Positions 40,721 through 53,000 of a stretch of 64,000 nt of DNA are shown piece by piece. The translations under genes were made by a program, and so were the position numbers. Under the pieces are notes generated by a model. It did no database searches, was not told where the DNA came from, and worked only from the letters and a program-made list of their open reading frames with translations. The stretch spans positions 12,187,001-12,251,000 of the forward strand of contig NC_084725.1 in assembly GCF_033807575.1 (NCBI RefSeq), given 5' to 3'. Numbering within the stretch: the first letter of the stretch is position 1; each line of letters opens with the position of its first letter. The stretch is from Cydia pomonella (lineage: Eukaryota > Arthropoda > Insecta > Lepidoptera > Tortricidae).

Positions 40721-43700
40721 ATAGCACAACCGTAATTTTATTTATACGTTTTAAGTATATTAATTATATTTGAACGATATCACTATCTACGACATTATAT
40801 TGGGATATGAGGTGGGCCTCATTCTATTGTATACCCAGTCAGTAAAATATACTCAAAATAAAAGTACTCCAACAAGAAGTAATAAGAGTAGTTTTCTTTA
40901 TATTTGCAGTAAAAGCAAATAAATGCTTTGAGCGGTCCACTTTGTTTCCTAGCAAATATATGAGTGCACCGGTGTTTTTGAGATCTTTTTCAGAGTACAG
41001 ACGACATAGCACAGGGGATACATTCCGAAGACTGCGACTTGCATTTGTAGCAATACATTTGAAGAATTTTGAGGCCACTGTAAAGATAACAAAGCTTGTT
41101 CATGGACAAATAGGATGGGTATTTTATTGTAAAAGCCCGCCACTGCAATTCGCTAAATTCTAAGAATGAATTAGAAAGAGAATTTTAGCTAGCTAGCTTT
41201 AGGGTTTAGAGAAGGAATTTTAGCTAAGCAAGAAGCTGTATAATGGAGTCTATTATGCAGAAAGGCTGATAAAAGGGACAGTTTATACATCGAGTATGAA
41301 ATGGTCATGATCATGAAAAACATTATGCAAATTCTTAATTTGCATGAATATTGATTTTAATTTTCGAGTAAAAAAATCTAGGTAGGCACTACTATTATCT
41401 AGTTCCAGTTTGTACATTTGACCAAACACATCCAACAATGTCCGTTTACTCATTCCTGCAAAAAACTGGAATATGTATCTTATAACCAGGATTAAGAGAT
41501 GAGACATTGTTTCTCTCTGTAATCATCTAAAACAGTTAATTGTGGGATAAAATTTAGTAGTAGATACTTACGACGAAATATCCTTTTAACGTGTACTACT
41601 ACCTACTCAAACCAGTAAGATATAAACATAAAATACGAGCAACAGGCATTAAGCAGATGTTTTCACTTAATAACGCCGCCAAATGTCTCCGAGACAGCAC
41701 AGTGAATAGGGAAAACAAATCCGTAACCTTTTCACAAGTAGGTCAACTCCACCTGCGAGCCAGTTGGCGAGAGCAATTACGAGTACGTGTTTTTGTTTCG
41801 TCAAGACACGACATCACTTTTTACTGCGGCCCCACGTTTGGGCGCCACTTTTGTTCATATTACCGCCGTTTTGTTTCTTGTTTGTCTTTTATTTGTTATA
41901 TCTTTTGTACAGTAGCCTTTTGTTCTAAATATTCCTTATCGCTGCTTTAAAGTTTATCGAGTGTAAGGGTATCTTTTTCATGTGTCAATTGTTTACATAC
42001 AGTTGTTGAAGGGAAAATGATCTTCCTCCAGTTTAATTGGCATGTTGAAACAATGTTACATTTTATTTTTATTTCGGAATGGTTTGAAAATACAGCAGCT
42101 CTTGTATTCCATGTTTTATTTATGAATTGTAAATAGAATTCAAAGTCAACATAGATGCATTTTCATGAAAGGCTTTCCATTTCTCTCGTTATTATAACAG
42201 AGATATCGTTTAGAACATAAACATTTTCAAATTTATACATCCGCTGGAAACACCTGTTTTGAAACAGTTGATACAAATAGGGACTTTTCACTTGTAAAAG
42301 TCCTTGTGCTGTTGAGACTAGGTTTAATTTCACTTGATTCAATGAAAATTGTTGTATATGTACTTCACTTTTAACGTCGACCCCACGTTGGGTGCCACTT
42401 CTCATATTTACTCAAAAGAAAAAGGTACTAACTTTACATAGAATTTATACTTTGATTCTACTTTATGACATTGTAAGTACAGCTTCGTTAGCTGTATTTA
42501 ATAAACGTTGTGTAACGACTTATAAAGGTATTGGGTAAAGAGTATAATAATGTATTTTTGCAGCGTGATAAGGTGTTTTTGAAACACGTTACTTGATATT
42601 AAACGTAAATTGGGATATAATGTATTGCGTTTAGGATAATTTAGTATAAGGGTATTTCGTGCTTTTTTTTCTCATTTTATAAATGAGAATATTTTAGAAA
42701 TGAGATGCAAATTGCTATGTTTTTATAAGTACTAGTAATGTAATAATGGATTGAATCTATATAGCTTATTGATCTGGAAGATCAGATTTATTTCATTAAT
42801 TTTCAATAGAATACTTGGTAATAATTAGTAAAGGTTGGTCTGCACATTGATTAGTGTTAGTGCGTAATCATATATTTTTTTCTTGCGTTTAGTGGTTTAG
42901 CAAATATGGAGTCAAGATGACTGCAAAAACTTAAGGCCTGTACAAAAGTAATAAACACGTAATCTCAATATAAATCTCAAGAATTTACAAAAAAAGAAAA
43001 CAAAATCTAGATTATTACCATCATACGTGAGTGCCCCACAGATGAGCGCGTTATTGCTACGTAGGTTCGCACACGTACTTAGTACGCTCGACGCCTCACA
43101 AGTCATTTGTTTTGGACAAACATGAGCTTCTGCTTATGACGCCACACGCCGCATAATAAATATGACGCGTGGTGTGACTTGGCGTGTTTGTATACAAAAC
43201 CCATTATGTTATAGGGTTCCGCAGTATGTAAGCTATATCCGTAATCAAGTTAGTTTTTAGCCTTAATCGGGGCCCGTTTTTTAAATATAATTTTCATTTT
43301 AAATATGAAATCCATATTCCGACCATTTTCAGGTAACCGACAGGAATGACACAAATGGCATATGGCAGTTTCGTGTCAATATTCTTTAATATAATTTAAA
43401 CTGTCGTGAGACATACAATGTATGATTAATACAAATAAATTAATATGAATATACAGTTAACAGTAAGATAAGCTAATGAATAAACACCATGAGTTAAACC
43501 ACAAAATTTGTTTAAGATTACAAATTACATTCATGTCAATTTATATGAATCTATATTGTGATCGTCAAAAATAAATTCTAATGACTAAAAATAATATCAT
43601 AATCCAGATAGCAACAATCATTAAATGGAAATTTTCACCTGAAAAGGATCGCTAAGCCAGAATTTATAGAAAAGCAATCATAAAATAAAATCAATAAGAA

Positions 43701-44584
43701 ACAAAAACAATGTCAAATATGCAAACATAAATTATACAGTTATGTCAAAAAAATCACTTATTGAATATAATGGGTTCTCCAGCAAAACGTTTCTCAATAG
43801 ACGCTTGAAAATATGTTTCCATCCTTATTCCTAAAGGTAATCGCTCATATTGTTATATTATGTTCATGTTATTATATGAGCTGATTTGAAGCAGTATCTC
43901 TTTCTGTAAAAAGTAGATCGCAAAATTTCAAACTTGTTCATAAAAGAGACGGTAAATACTGAAAATAGGCTATGGCTATCTTCGGTCTCTTTCACGTGGT
44001 AACTCGTGTAAAACTTTTTAGGATAATCTCGAAAAGTGCGTGTTGTGTATAAAGAAACATACAGCCGACGTGAAAGATATGTTTAAACTTTCGCACCTTA
44101 CTCCTCTGTAATAAGGCAAATTAAAAAATATATTTGGCGTCGACTGCACACAATTTTTCCGCTTTTTCTGTAGTCTTACTTAAAATTAATTGTTTGTTAC
44201 AGGTAAGATAAAGCTGCTAAGACGGATTTATAAAGGAACATTTCGTATGTATAATTGATATTAATAGTATCGGACACAGAATAAAGGTGATACCGACTAA
44301 ACTTAAGGTGCAATGACTTCTGGTACTTCTCCGAACGCAGTTCGCTGAGCAGTGAGCACTGGGCAGACGGCCGTACGTGCCCGAGATTACTGTAAAGTCA
44401 TTGATAATTGAATTGTTATTTCAGTATTTTTAACAAAAATAGTAATCGATGAGTTCCATCAAAAATAACATTACGCATTTTAGAAGCCATTTTCATGTTA
44501 ATTAGCTTTATAAAAATGCAAATTTTTAATTATGCATTTTAGACGGTTCGTACCGTCTAAACCGTTCCGTACCCTTCGTATTCA
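40721..44584. other. Long unassigned AT-rich stretch
   Basis: No gene or clear transposon was recognised. On the minus strand, GTGGCGCCCAAACGTGGGGC (41848-41867) and GTGGCACCCAACGTGGGGTC (about 42380-42400) look like tRNA-Lys primer-binding sites and could be LTR-retroelement relics. The 119-codon frame at 41591-41950 overlaps the first of these and shows no domain. Confidence 0.4.
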
Positions 44585-44710
44585 GACTGCACCAGCATTA
44601 CTACAGCAGTATTGAAGCGCCTCATGACTGCTGACTGCATTGCTGCCTCCGAAATGCGGCCAGCAGTAATGTCGCGTTGCAATACTGCTGCAGTAATGCT
44701 GCTGACTATC
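44585..44710. mobile_element. Foldback MITE with CAGCATTACT(A/G)CAGCAGTATTG arms
   Basis: CAGCATTACTACAGCAGTAT at the left and ATACTGCTGCAGTAATGCTG at the right are inverted with one mismatch, and GACTGC / GCTGACT flank them. A second small palindrome (TTTAGACGGT...ACCGTCTAAA) lies just upstream at 44538. Confidence 0.75.
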
Positions 44711-45756
44711 ATACCATACCGCCACAAACGTAAAATTTTAAAATAGTTGACATGTTTGTTAACTACATTTTACTTATTTCTATGTTCAGGATTTTAATAA
44801 GGTTTTGTGTCAATGAAGTAACTAAAGAAAGGTCTAAAGATTTCTATTCATATTTCTGGCTACTGTATTACGATCTAAAAATAGCCCTACGAGTTTTCAT
44901 CCTTAATAATACTGACGAATGGTTCTGACATTTCGAAAAAAGAAACTAATTTTACCTGCCAGTTTCTTTTGTCCCGTGTCTTGAAATGTCACGTGTATGT
45001 AACAAGAAGGAAACTGTTCACTTCTTGTCTGTCACACTTGACAGACATTGCTATACACCTCGTGCCTTTGGATATAGTTTGGATCTCACACTAACGCAAG
45101 GATTTTTTAGGTGGAAGGATCTTTGATCGTGTCGTTTTAATTGATATTTGGTACATGATTTGATTAATTAATAAATATTACATGACCTTGTCAACTTAGG
45201 TTTTTTTTATCTTTATTAAAAAAAAAAGGGTTTTTTCACAATTGAAAATGTCACCCTTATTGGGACATAGCAAAACAAATGGGTGAATCAACTTTTTTTG
45301 TTTTCTTATCCTGTCCCGTTGTCCAAGGGACAACAGTGGCACAGTTTGTTTGAAAAGACGTTGTATGCTGTTATATTAACATGCTTAATAGGGGGCCCAT
45401 TATGGACACTGGTTATAACGACAACAAAAACGCAAGTTTGATACATTTGAGTACCATAAAATCAGTATTTCAATGAACTTTTGCCCCCTGGACAACTAAT
45501 CGTAACCATGGCAACGAGTGACGCTAAAAAGTTGATTCTCCCACATCTACTCTTATTATCCAGGCTCAATACAACAATTTCATATCAACTTAGGTTATAA
45601 CATATCGTGTACACGAAATCCAACAGCAAATGGAAAAGTAATTACGGATAGAATCTCAACGTACAAAGGCCGAGGCCGCGAAACGGCACGTTGGCCACGT
45701 GGCAAATGCTCTAATCATGCTGGGGATGGGACGGAAATCGGCTTGAAATATATATA
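44711..45756. other. No recognised feature
   Basis: AT-rich sequence. Weak inversions near 45000-45050 (TTGTCTGTCACACTTGACAG) were not assigned. Confidence 0.4.
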
Positions 45757-46023
45757 AATAAATAAATAATAAATATTATTGGACATTATTACACAAATTG
45801 ACTAAGTCCCACAGTAAGCTCAATAAGGCTTGTGTTGAGGGTACTTAGACAACTATATATATAATATATAAATATTTATAAATACTTAAATATATAGAAA
45901 ACACCCATGACTCAGGAACAAATATCCATGCTCATCACACGAATAAATGCCCTTACCAGGATTTGAACCCGGGACCATCAGCTTCGTAGGCAGGATCACT
46001 ACCCACTAGGCCAAACCGGTCGT
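45757..46023 (-). mobile_element. SINE-A copy 9 (near full length)
   Basis: Antisense and complete from the ATTT tail to the head ending GGCCAAACCGGTCGT. It is nearly identical to copies 1 and 6. Confidence 0.9.
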
Positions 46024-46129
46024 ATAATATTCGTTTATTTATTACCTGACTTAAGTGCACATGTAACTAAAAAAGGACAGACTTGGTGCCTAAATCCATT
46101 CTCTACCAGACAACCATTGAGCCAAACAG

Positions 46130-46215
46130 GGACTAGTACACGCCCTGCCTACGAAGCAGGAAGTCCCGAGTTTGAATCCAGCTAAGGGCATTTATATTTT
46201 ATTTGTGTGTTTATC
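46130..46215 (+). mobile_element. SINE-A copy 10 (old head fragment)
   Basis: CGCCCTGCCTACGAAGCAGG and a degraded B box GAGTTTGAATCCAGC followed by TAAGGGCATTTAT identify it. It lies only about 100 bases from copy 9 and in opposite orientation. Confidence 0.7.
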
Positions 46216-46349
46216 ATAAGCATTTGGATTTATGGATGTATAAAGCGCGAGCTAAGCGTATCAGCTTGTACAAAAATGTTTTCTTATGTTTGTTCTCCTT
46301 GCCTGTAAGTCGCATTTCTGAACAGATTTGTGAAGTTTTGTGAGCAGTA

Positions 46350-46534
46350 CCCCTAGTGTAAATAAATTCGATTTCCAAACGTGACGTACGCGTTTGCGTT
46401 TAGTCTCATTTTGTATTGGATTTCGAAAGAGCGCGCCAAGCGGGACGTTTTGGAAACTCAAAATCCTATACAAAATGAGACTTAACGCAAACGCGTTCGT
46501 CACGTTATGATGTCGATCAAAGTTACACTAGGGG
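46350..46534. mobile_element. Foldback MITE CCCCTAG, copy 1 (185 bp)
   Basis: The two halves are almost fully inverted: CCCCTAGTGTAAAT, GACGTACGCGTTTGCGTTTA and TCTCATTTTGTAT are mirrored on the right, ending TTACACTAGGGG. TA lies on both sides. The frame at 46261-46503 reads straight through and is not a gene. Confidence 0.88.
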
Positions 46535-47099
46535 TACGGATTGAATAGTTATTATTTTGTCGATTTGAGTTTTATACGTAATAATATTCCAGTTCCAGCT
46601 GAGTGTTCCACGTCACGCATTTTTTTTTCTTTATGAGCGCATATTTTTATGAATATAATTTAAAGTATACCTATTAATAGTACTGGTAGGATAGGTAAAC
46701 TGTAACTGAAACGTCACTCGGTTTACATCGTGGTTTGTTTGTGACAAAATGCAATTAACTCCAACTAACTTTTGGGGTTTGAAAGACAGGTTCAACCGAG
46801 GTACAAGTAGGATAGATGGGAATCTGGGTTACTAAAGTTAGTCGAATAATTAATTCGTGCAGTTATTTCTAATTTGGCTCAAATAAATTTCATTGTAGTG
46901 TTTGGAAATAATAGACCTATAGTAAAAAGTAATAGTCAGGTACATATTATGTACTGACTTTTAACATTTGTCGTTTAACATTTAAAATTGTCGCGTTTTG
47001 AATACTCGTACATATTGAAACGATTTGGGTCTATCGCGAATTTAATATGTTTATTTATTTCCCACGTTTCGTGGTGGCGGAGAACAGAGCCCCTAGTGT
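46535..47099. other. No recognised feature
   Basis: AT-rich spacer between two copies of the same foldback element. Confidence 0.4.
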
Positions 47100-47274
47100 A
47101 AATATATTCTATATTGAAACATGACGTACGCGTTTGCGTTAAGTCTCATTTTGTATAGGATTTTGAGTTTCCGAAACGTCCCGCTTGACGCGCTGTTTCT
47201 AAATCCCATACAAAATGACACTTAACGCAAACGCGTACGTCACGTTTCGTTATCGAATAAATTTACTCTAGGGG
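47100..47274. mobile_element. Foldback MITE CCCCTAG, copy 2 (175 bp)
   Basis: It shares CCCCTAGTGTAAAT and GACGTACGCGTTTGCGTTAA ends and the TTTCCGAAACGTCCCGCTTG middle with copy 1, which it follows by 565 bases in inverted internal order. Confidence 0.88.
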
Positions 47275-48980
47275 TACTGATGTTCCATCCATCTGATAAA
47301 ATTACGATCTAATATATGGTGTCGTTTGTTTTGGTTGTCACATTACCCCCCCTGCCTTAATTAATCCAAATCAAGATTAAAAAACTACACGAATCAAGCG
47401 TTATCGCAATTTTAAAGTCCTATTCACACTTCGAGACAGAAAACCAAATAACCAAAAGAATTTAGGCCCAATTAATGAACAACCGGGTAGAGCAAAATCC
47501 AATTAGTCAAACGAAAAAGGTTGATCGTGTATTCCAAAAAACCTATCCAACTGTCAGGCCCCATTCCAGTTCCCGTCCCTACCATGCAAAATGGCAACGC
47601 AACGGAGGTGTACATTACGAAATTTAATCCAAAATTTATCCGTGCTCTTATCGCTGGCTAGCACGCGAACCCTCCCTCATTATACAAAAAGGCTTAAGTA
47701 CCATCACCGTGTATTATTATTTTATTACAAAAAAGTCGGCGAGTGGAGTTTTTGGGCGCCAAATGTAACGTGAACTCTCGAGCCGTGACAATGTTTGAAG
47801 TCTAAACGCGGGTTATAATGATTTTAGATTCACCCGTGCTCTGTACGCAATTCGAATGACATCCACGACTTGCGTAGCGACATGTTTTTATATTAGCTGA
47901 GAAAGAAAAAAGGTCGCAAGCGCCTTAGTTTAACGTGTGACATAAGCTGTTTTAAAATATTGGCGTTGCGGCGATAAATAATAAACTTTATTGAATAAAC
48001 AATTTCGGAAATTGTTTCGGGCAACGATTGTTTAGGATGTTTAGGGATTTACGGCAATTTTCTAGAATCTAGTCGTTTACTGTTCCTTTGGTTCCACTTG
48101 TTTTTTTTTGTTTGACGGCTGTCAATTTGGAAGATGAAACGGAGTTGAGCAATAGCGATGAGTGTTATGCAACAATAGAAAAAAAAGAATTGAGGAAAAA
48201 GATAACATAAAATGTGTATTTAGAAGCAAAGATGTGGAAATTACTCCGAGTGACTAAAAGAGGGTAATGTTTTGTGAGCTGTTTATTTGTCTTTTATTAG
48301 CTTTAACTGGCTCTAATCCTAAGGCTTCACGCATATTAATGTTTGACCGAGATAACGCTATGCGCGTATTATAACGATATCTCGCTCGCACGTCGGAGCG
48401 ACGTGCCAATCGGATGCAGTGTGCCATACACCTATAAGTCAAAAGTTATAAGCGTTCATAAATATATATATATTTCTTCACCTTAATCCATTGCAATAAG
48501 GTGAAAAAATGTATACATATAGGTACATATGAACTCGACTGTACCTATCCACTATCGAGTATTTATCAAGCAGTTTTTTTCTTCTCATTATATATATTAT
48601 AGGACTATTTGCATTAATGTGTTGGTAAATTAATAATATGACCATGTTTCAGCATTTACCCATAGGAAAAGATAAATATTCTGCGTGTCTAGCCGCAATT
48701 TTCTTTATGAAAGGATATTTGTTTTTGTCTTTAAGTCGTCGGCTTCAGATCGTTATTACTATACTAGCGCGTACTCCAATTAACTAAGTCAATTACCTAT
48801 TTAAATTTAACATTTAACAATTACTTTGCGAAGTTTGAATATGATAAACACGTTTATTGTTGCCATTGACAATAATGGAGGTATATAACACGGCGACTTT
48901 TTGCAGCGATGCAGTCCAAAAAAGATCGCGAAGCAGTCCCGATGTTGGTCATATAGGTACCTATTGTGTGTCGCTACTAT
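47275..48980. other. No recognised feature
   Basis: Mostly unique-looking sequence. Near 47753 a TTTTGGGCGCCAAAT motif resembles a primer-binding-site complement but is too short to use. No coding domain was seen. Confidence 0.4.
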
Positions 48981-49148
48981 AGCTACAACTACTGCCCGCG
49001 AAGCCAATATGCCAATCGTTAACGTTCCGTAGCGAATGAAACGCGTCTGCCACAGTCGCACTAATATGGAAGTGCGATAGAGAAAGATCGCTACGATACG
49101 CTACGGAGCGTGAACGATTGTAACATTGGCTACGCGGGCTGTGTAGCT
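48981..49148. mobile_element. MITE with AGCTAC...GCCCGCG ends (168 bp)
   Basis: GCCCGCGAAGCCAATATGCC and CGTTCCGTAGCG at the left mirror CGCTACGGAGCGTGAACG and CATTGGCTACGCGGGC at the right, about 50 bases per arm. Confidence 0.78.
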
Positions 49149-49202
49149 TTAAAGCTGCGGTTCAGTACACGATCAGTTGAAACACAGTGACGGAATATAC
49201 GA

Positions 49203-49542
49203 GGTGTTTCCTGTACAGGAGCAATAAATAAAACTGTAGGCTGTACTCCTCAACCTCACCAACATTAGTTCAACAACTTTTAAAAATAACTTATGTTTTA
49301 ATTTTTATTACACATTGAAGTTAATTCTAAGACGCAATGTTTTGCGAATTATGTTACGTATAAAGCGTGACACGCAACGTCAAACACACTGATGTCAGCG
49401 TACATTGAAAATAATATTAAATTTGTATGAAAAAGATAAAAACTAAAGATTTCTTAATTTTTAAAAGTTGTTAATCAAAAGTTATATCGTTTTAGGAGTA
49501 CAATATGTGGTTTAATTATTTGCTCGTGTTACAGGAAACACC
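49203..49542. mobile_element. MITE with GGTGTTTCCTGTA ends (340 bp)
   Basis: GGTGTTTCCTGTACAGGAGC and AACAACTTTTAAAAAT at the left are the inverse of ATTTTTAAAAGTTGTT and CGTGTTACAGGAAACACC at the right. The arms are about 95 bases, and the family is familiar from Lepidoptera. Confidence 0.85.
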
Positions 49543-49588
49543 CGGGATATAGACGAAGCTCTTGGTACGGTGGAATCTCATTTAAGTG

Positions 49589-49671
49589 CCATTTTGTACC
49601 TTGTCACGGTGACAATAGTATGAGGAGAGTGACTTTCATATTGATCATCGCCGGGACAAGGTACGAAATGG
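49589..49671. mobile_element. Small foldback (about 83 bp)
   Basis: CCATTTTGTACCTTGTCACG and CCGGGACAAGGTACGAAATGG are inverted around a loop of about 40 bases. It lies 47 bases from the previous MITE. Confidence 0.7.
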
Positions 49672-50380
49672 TACGAAAATTAAATTCTTTGATTGCACAT
49701 TTTGAGTTCAGAAAACGGTCAACATGACTGACACTTATCTGACACGTATCCCTGACAGTTATCCCTTCTCTATTAATATACTCCAACCGCAGCTTTGAAG
49801 ATTTGCCCAATGCACCATTTTCCGTAATTAAAAAAAGTTGTGATTGGTCAATTAAAATTTTGATTGGTCAAAATACAATTCTCTGGAAATAAGCAAATGA
49901 ATATTGTCATTGTCAACATGCGCGCTGTACAGTTGAATCGCACTCGGCACAATAAACGTGGGGTAATTTTTTAGCTCTATTCAGACTTCTATGGTTATTC
50001 TGGATAACGTACCAACGGGTTTTGAACATACTCCATTGACTGGACTACTACGTCGCGAGCTGTGGACTGTAAAAAATCTCATTACGCGTACTTCGCCAAC
50101 TAAAAGTTTCCTTAGGCTCGGAAGTTAGATTTCTTTTCATAGCCAGCTCTATTCGGAATGTATAATGTAATATTACTTTGGAAGGGTTTTGATGAGCATC
50201 CTAGCAAGTTGAACACTAACATAAATTAGACACTAGTCCTACTCAGACAAAAGTTTTTCCAGCACATTTATGTCAATTAAATTACTGCTAGTGAGATCAA
50301 AATCAACTTCTTAAGAAGCGCGGCGGCGCAAGGTAGGATCCTAAGAGCAATGTTCTTAATAATACAATACCATACAATAC
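49672..50380. other. No recognised feature
   Basis: AT-rich sequence, nothing assigned. Confidence 0.4.
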
Positions 50381-50640
50381 AATAGTACATTACGATACAA
50401 GTGTGAAAAAAATGAAATTCGAAAATAGTGGCGATAAATTAAAACACGACGAAAGGGAGTTTTAAATCGACACGAGTTGCGAATTACCTATTCGCACATG
50501 TATCGTACAACGTTTTACAGTACATATGGCCCTTTAAATGTTCGACACAGTAACGTAATATGCTAATTTTCGCACTAGTGCTCTAAAGTAGCACTATATG
50601 TACTGTAAATACTCTTTACAGTACATATGGTGCTACTTCG
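50381..50640 (-). repeat. ACAGTACATATGG-family repeat, copy 2, with extra terminal unit
   Basis: This is the reverse of 12535-12744, running from AATAGTACATTACGATACAA to ATATGTACTGTAAAT at about 50610. A second inverted copy of the terminal block (TTTACAGTACATATGGTGCT) follows directly at 50614-50640. Confidence 0.78.
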
Positions 50641-51209
50641 ACCCGATACTCCGGTTAAACATAAAAATATAAGAAAATGTGTGGATAATATCCACTTTCA
50701 CAAAACAGTGTAATCGTAGTATAAAATGTTAAATCTCATGTACAAGATAACGTTTCTACCCTTTTCTCATATGAAACTAATATTCTGGTATGAAATCTTA
50801 TTATCGTGATCGCTCCCCCGATGTCTTGGTCGCCAACTTGTTACAAAAATTAACAACTCCTGATTGTTCTTTTGAGACCGACTTCATTTAAATTCTGAGA
50901 AGAATCCGTGTAAGTACTTTGACGCTGTCTAATATTTAAACCTATGGGAAATATGGGATTATAATTAGCTGCTGCCCGCGGCTTCGTCTGCGTGGGATGA
51001 TGATGGATTAAAACTATACTATGGCGCGTAAGCGTATCGTAATATGCGCGTAGAACGAGAGCACTACGAGCACGTACAACTTTAAACAAGTCCGCACACT
51101 AGGCGTCGTCGTAACGTAGCGTATGAGATTCCTGTCGTCATTACGACAGGCGTAGCGTAATACAATAAAAAACAAAACTTCGGACATATATATCAAACAA
51201 TAAAAAAAA
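50641..51209. other. Mostly unassigned
   Basis: CTGCCCGCGGCTTCGTCTGC near 50971 is a small remnant of a common lepidopteran repeat. Nothing else is clear. Confidence 0.35.
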
Positions 51210-51562
51210 CAACGGGCTGCACTCCGGGAGTGCCGGCAGAAGTGAAAACTTGAATATTAACGTTGTGCATTTTTGATATTTTAGAATGGTTAGGGAATAA
51301 TTTTTCGCGAACTGCTTTAATTATCAGTATAAAAGTATTATCATTTATGTGGTAAAATACAATACTTCCTTTCCTACGCCGCGCCGGCGGTCTACTGCCT
51401 TCAATGACACTGTAACAGTTTTTCGATCAGGTCACGTGTCCGTCTTACGAATTTTCAATCTGAAGAATCTGTCGGTCACGTGACCTGTCGCGAGTTTAAC
51501 ATTTTTTTCCCCATCACAAAAAGTGCATAGTGTCACTAAAGAAGTTTTCACTTCAAAAAAAT
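51210..51562. repeat. Dispersed repeat with CACGTGACC hairpin
   Basis: GGGCTGCACTCCGGGAGTGC and CGGCAGAAGTGAAAACTTG begin it and GAAGTTTTCACTTC ends it, giving a partial terminal inversion. A hairpin at 51425-51493 pairs CAGGTCACGTG with CACGTGACCTG. The class is not known. Confidence 0.45.
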
Positions 51563-53000
51563 TCATCTGACGAGAAAGTAAGATCGTAAATACATCCGCC
51601 GATGACATCTGACGCCAGCGAATCCAGCAACTATATACTGACGTAAATTAGAACAGCGAGAAATTTGAATGCACAAGTATGACTACACAAATACCTTTTA
51701 GACTAAATGCAAGGCAATATCGGTTTGAAAGTAAAGATGAATTAATGAAAACTACGATTAATAAAGAAAAACGCTGTTAGCTGTCTTTGACTTTACTAAT
51801 TTTGAGCGATATCTGAAAAGGGATCAATCCAAATTCACTAAATGCTTTTTTTATCGTTACCACACGCAATACTTTCTCTTCTACCTCACTACAAATAATC
51901 CTGTAAGTGTTGGTCTGTCAGTGATTATCATTTTATCGTTCGCAAATTATAAATACGCATTGCTTTGCTTTAAATCCGGCTCACGAGTAACATGAGACAT
52001 GAAAGCCAAATGAATTTATATCCAAAAATCTTAATGCTAGCGTAACACCGACGTCCAAAACTGCCGCGCTTGTCTAACAAGTCGTATGCATACACGACTT
52101 TATCGCGACATACGTCTTTTCGGTTCAAAATGTCGGAAAAGCCCGGGACGGGATTATCCGTGTTTAAGCGTGGATTAGACGACACAAGATAGATGCTCGC
52201 TGCAAAACGCTCAGATTCCGAAATCCAATCCTTTCAACTGACAGCGTAAATTGTGATTATGAATTTTCATGGCCCTGTTAACTGACGGCCTTAAAAAAAC
52301 CTTTTTAAAGACGGATAAAGGAGTATACATTCATTATATTTTCCGCTTTCAAAGATCTTTAAAATTGTCACATGCAATTTGGACGTTCCCTCAAGACCAA
52401 TGCGCGATATATGACCTTGAATTGTGAAGGTGGAATTGCCGTTTCTTTGTGCAGGTTCATTTACTTGAAAATAGGTCTAAATAAACGGACATTTAGATAA
52501 AATCAACCAATTTATTCATTACCACTTGGAAAAACAGTCGTTATTTACATAGCATTAACGACTCTTACGCCAAGGATAGATTGGAGGTGGGATACATTTA
52601 TGAATCATATTTTTTTATGTATCCTTCCGACCTTCACAGGTAGTTTGGAAAGGTGTCAAGTTCGGGAAAACAAACGTTTATTGTTATATTACTTTAACGT
52701 GTATTCAAAATAGACGCATTCGTTTGTCGAGTCGAGTTAATAGAGTCCAAAGATAGCAGATCTGAACTGTATGAAACTGGATTCGTATAGGTAATTTATA
52801 TAAATTGTTTAACAGCTGTCACGAAATCAAATTAACGGATAGAAAAACCTAAATCTAACATTATTTGGCCATTATTTCACAAAAGGAGTAGTTCTTACTA
52901 TTAAATTGTAACATCGACTCAGCTTGTTATTAAAAGATAATAATTAAAATGAGACATCACCGCCTTCGGTGCTCATACTAAAAGTAACAACATACATACA
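51563..53000. other. No recognised feature
   Basis: AT-rich sequence. No domain-bearing frame was seen. Confidence 0.4.

Noticed and set aside
41591..41950. 119-codon frame with a hydrophobic Cys/Phe-rich end
   Set aside because: Its end overlaps a primer-binding-site-like motif on the other strand, and composition explains the hydrophobicity. No homology was recognised.
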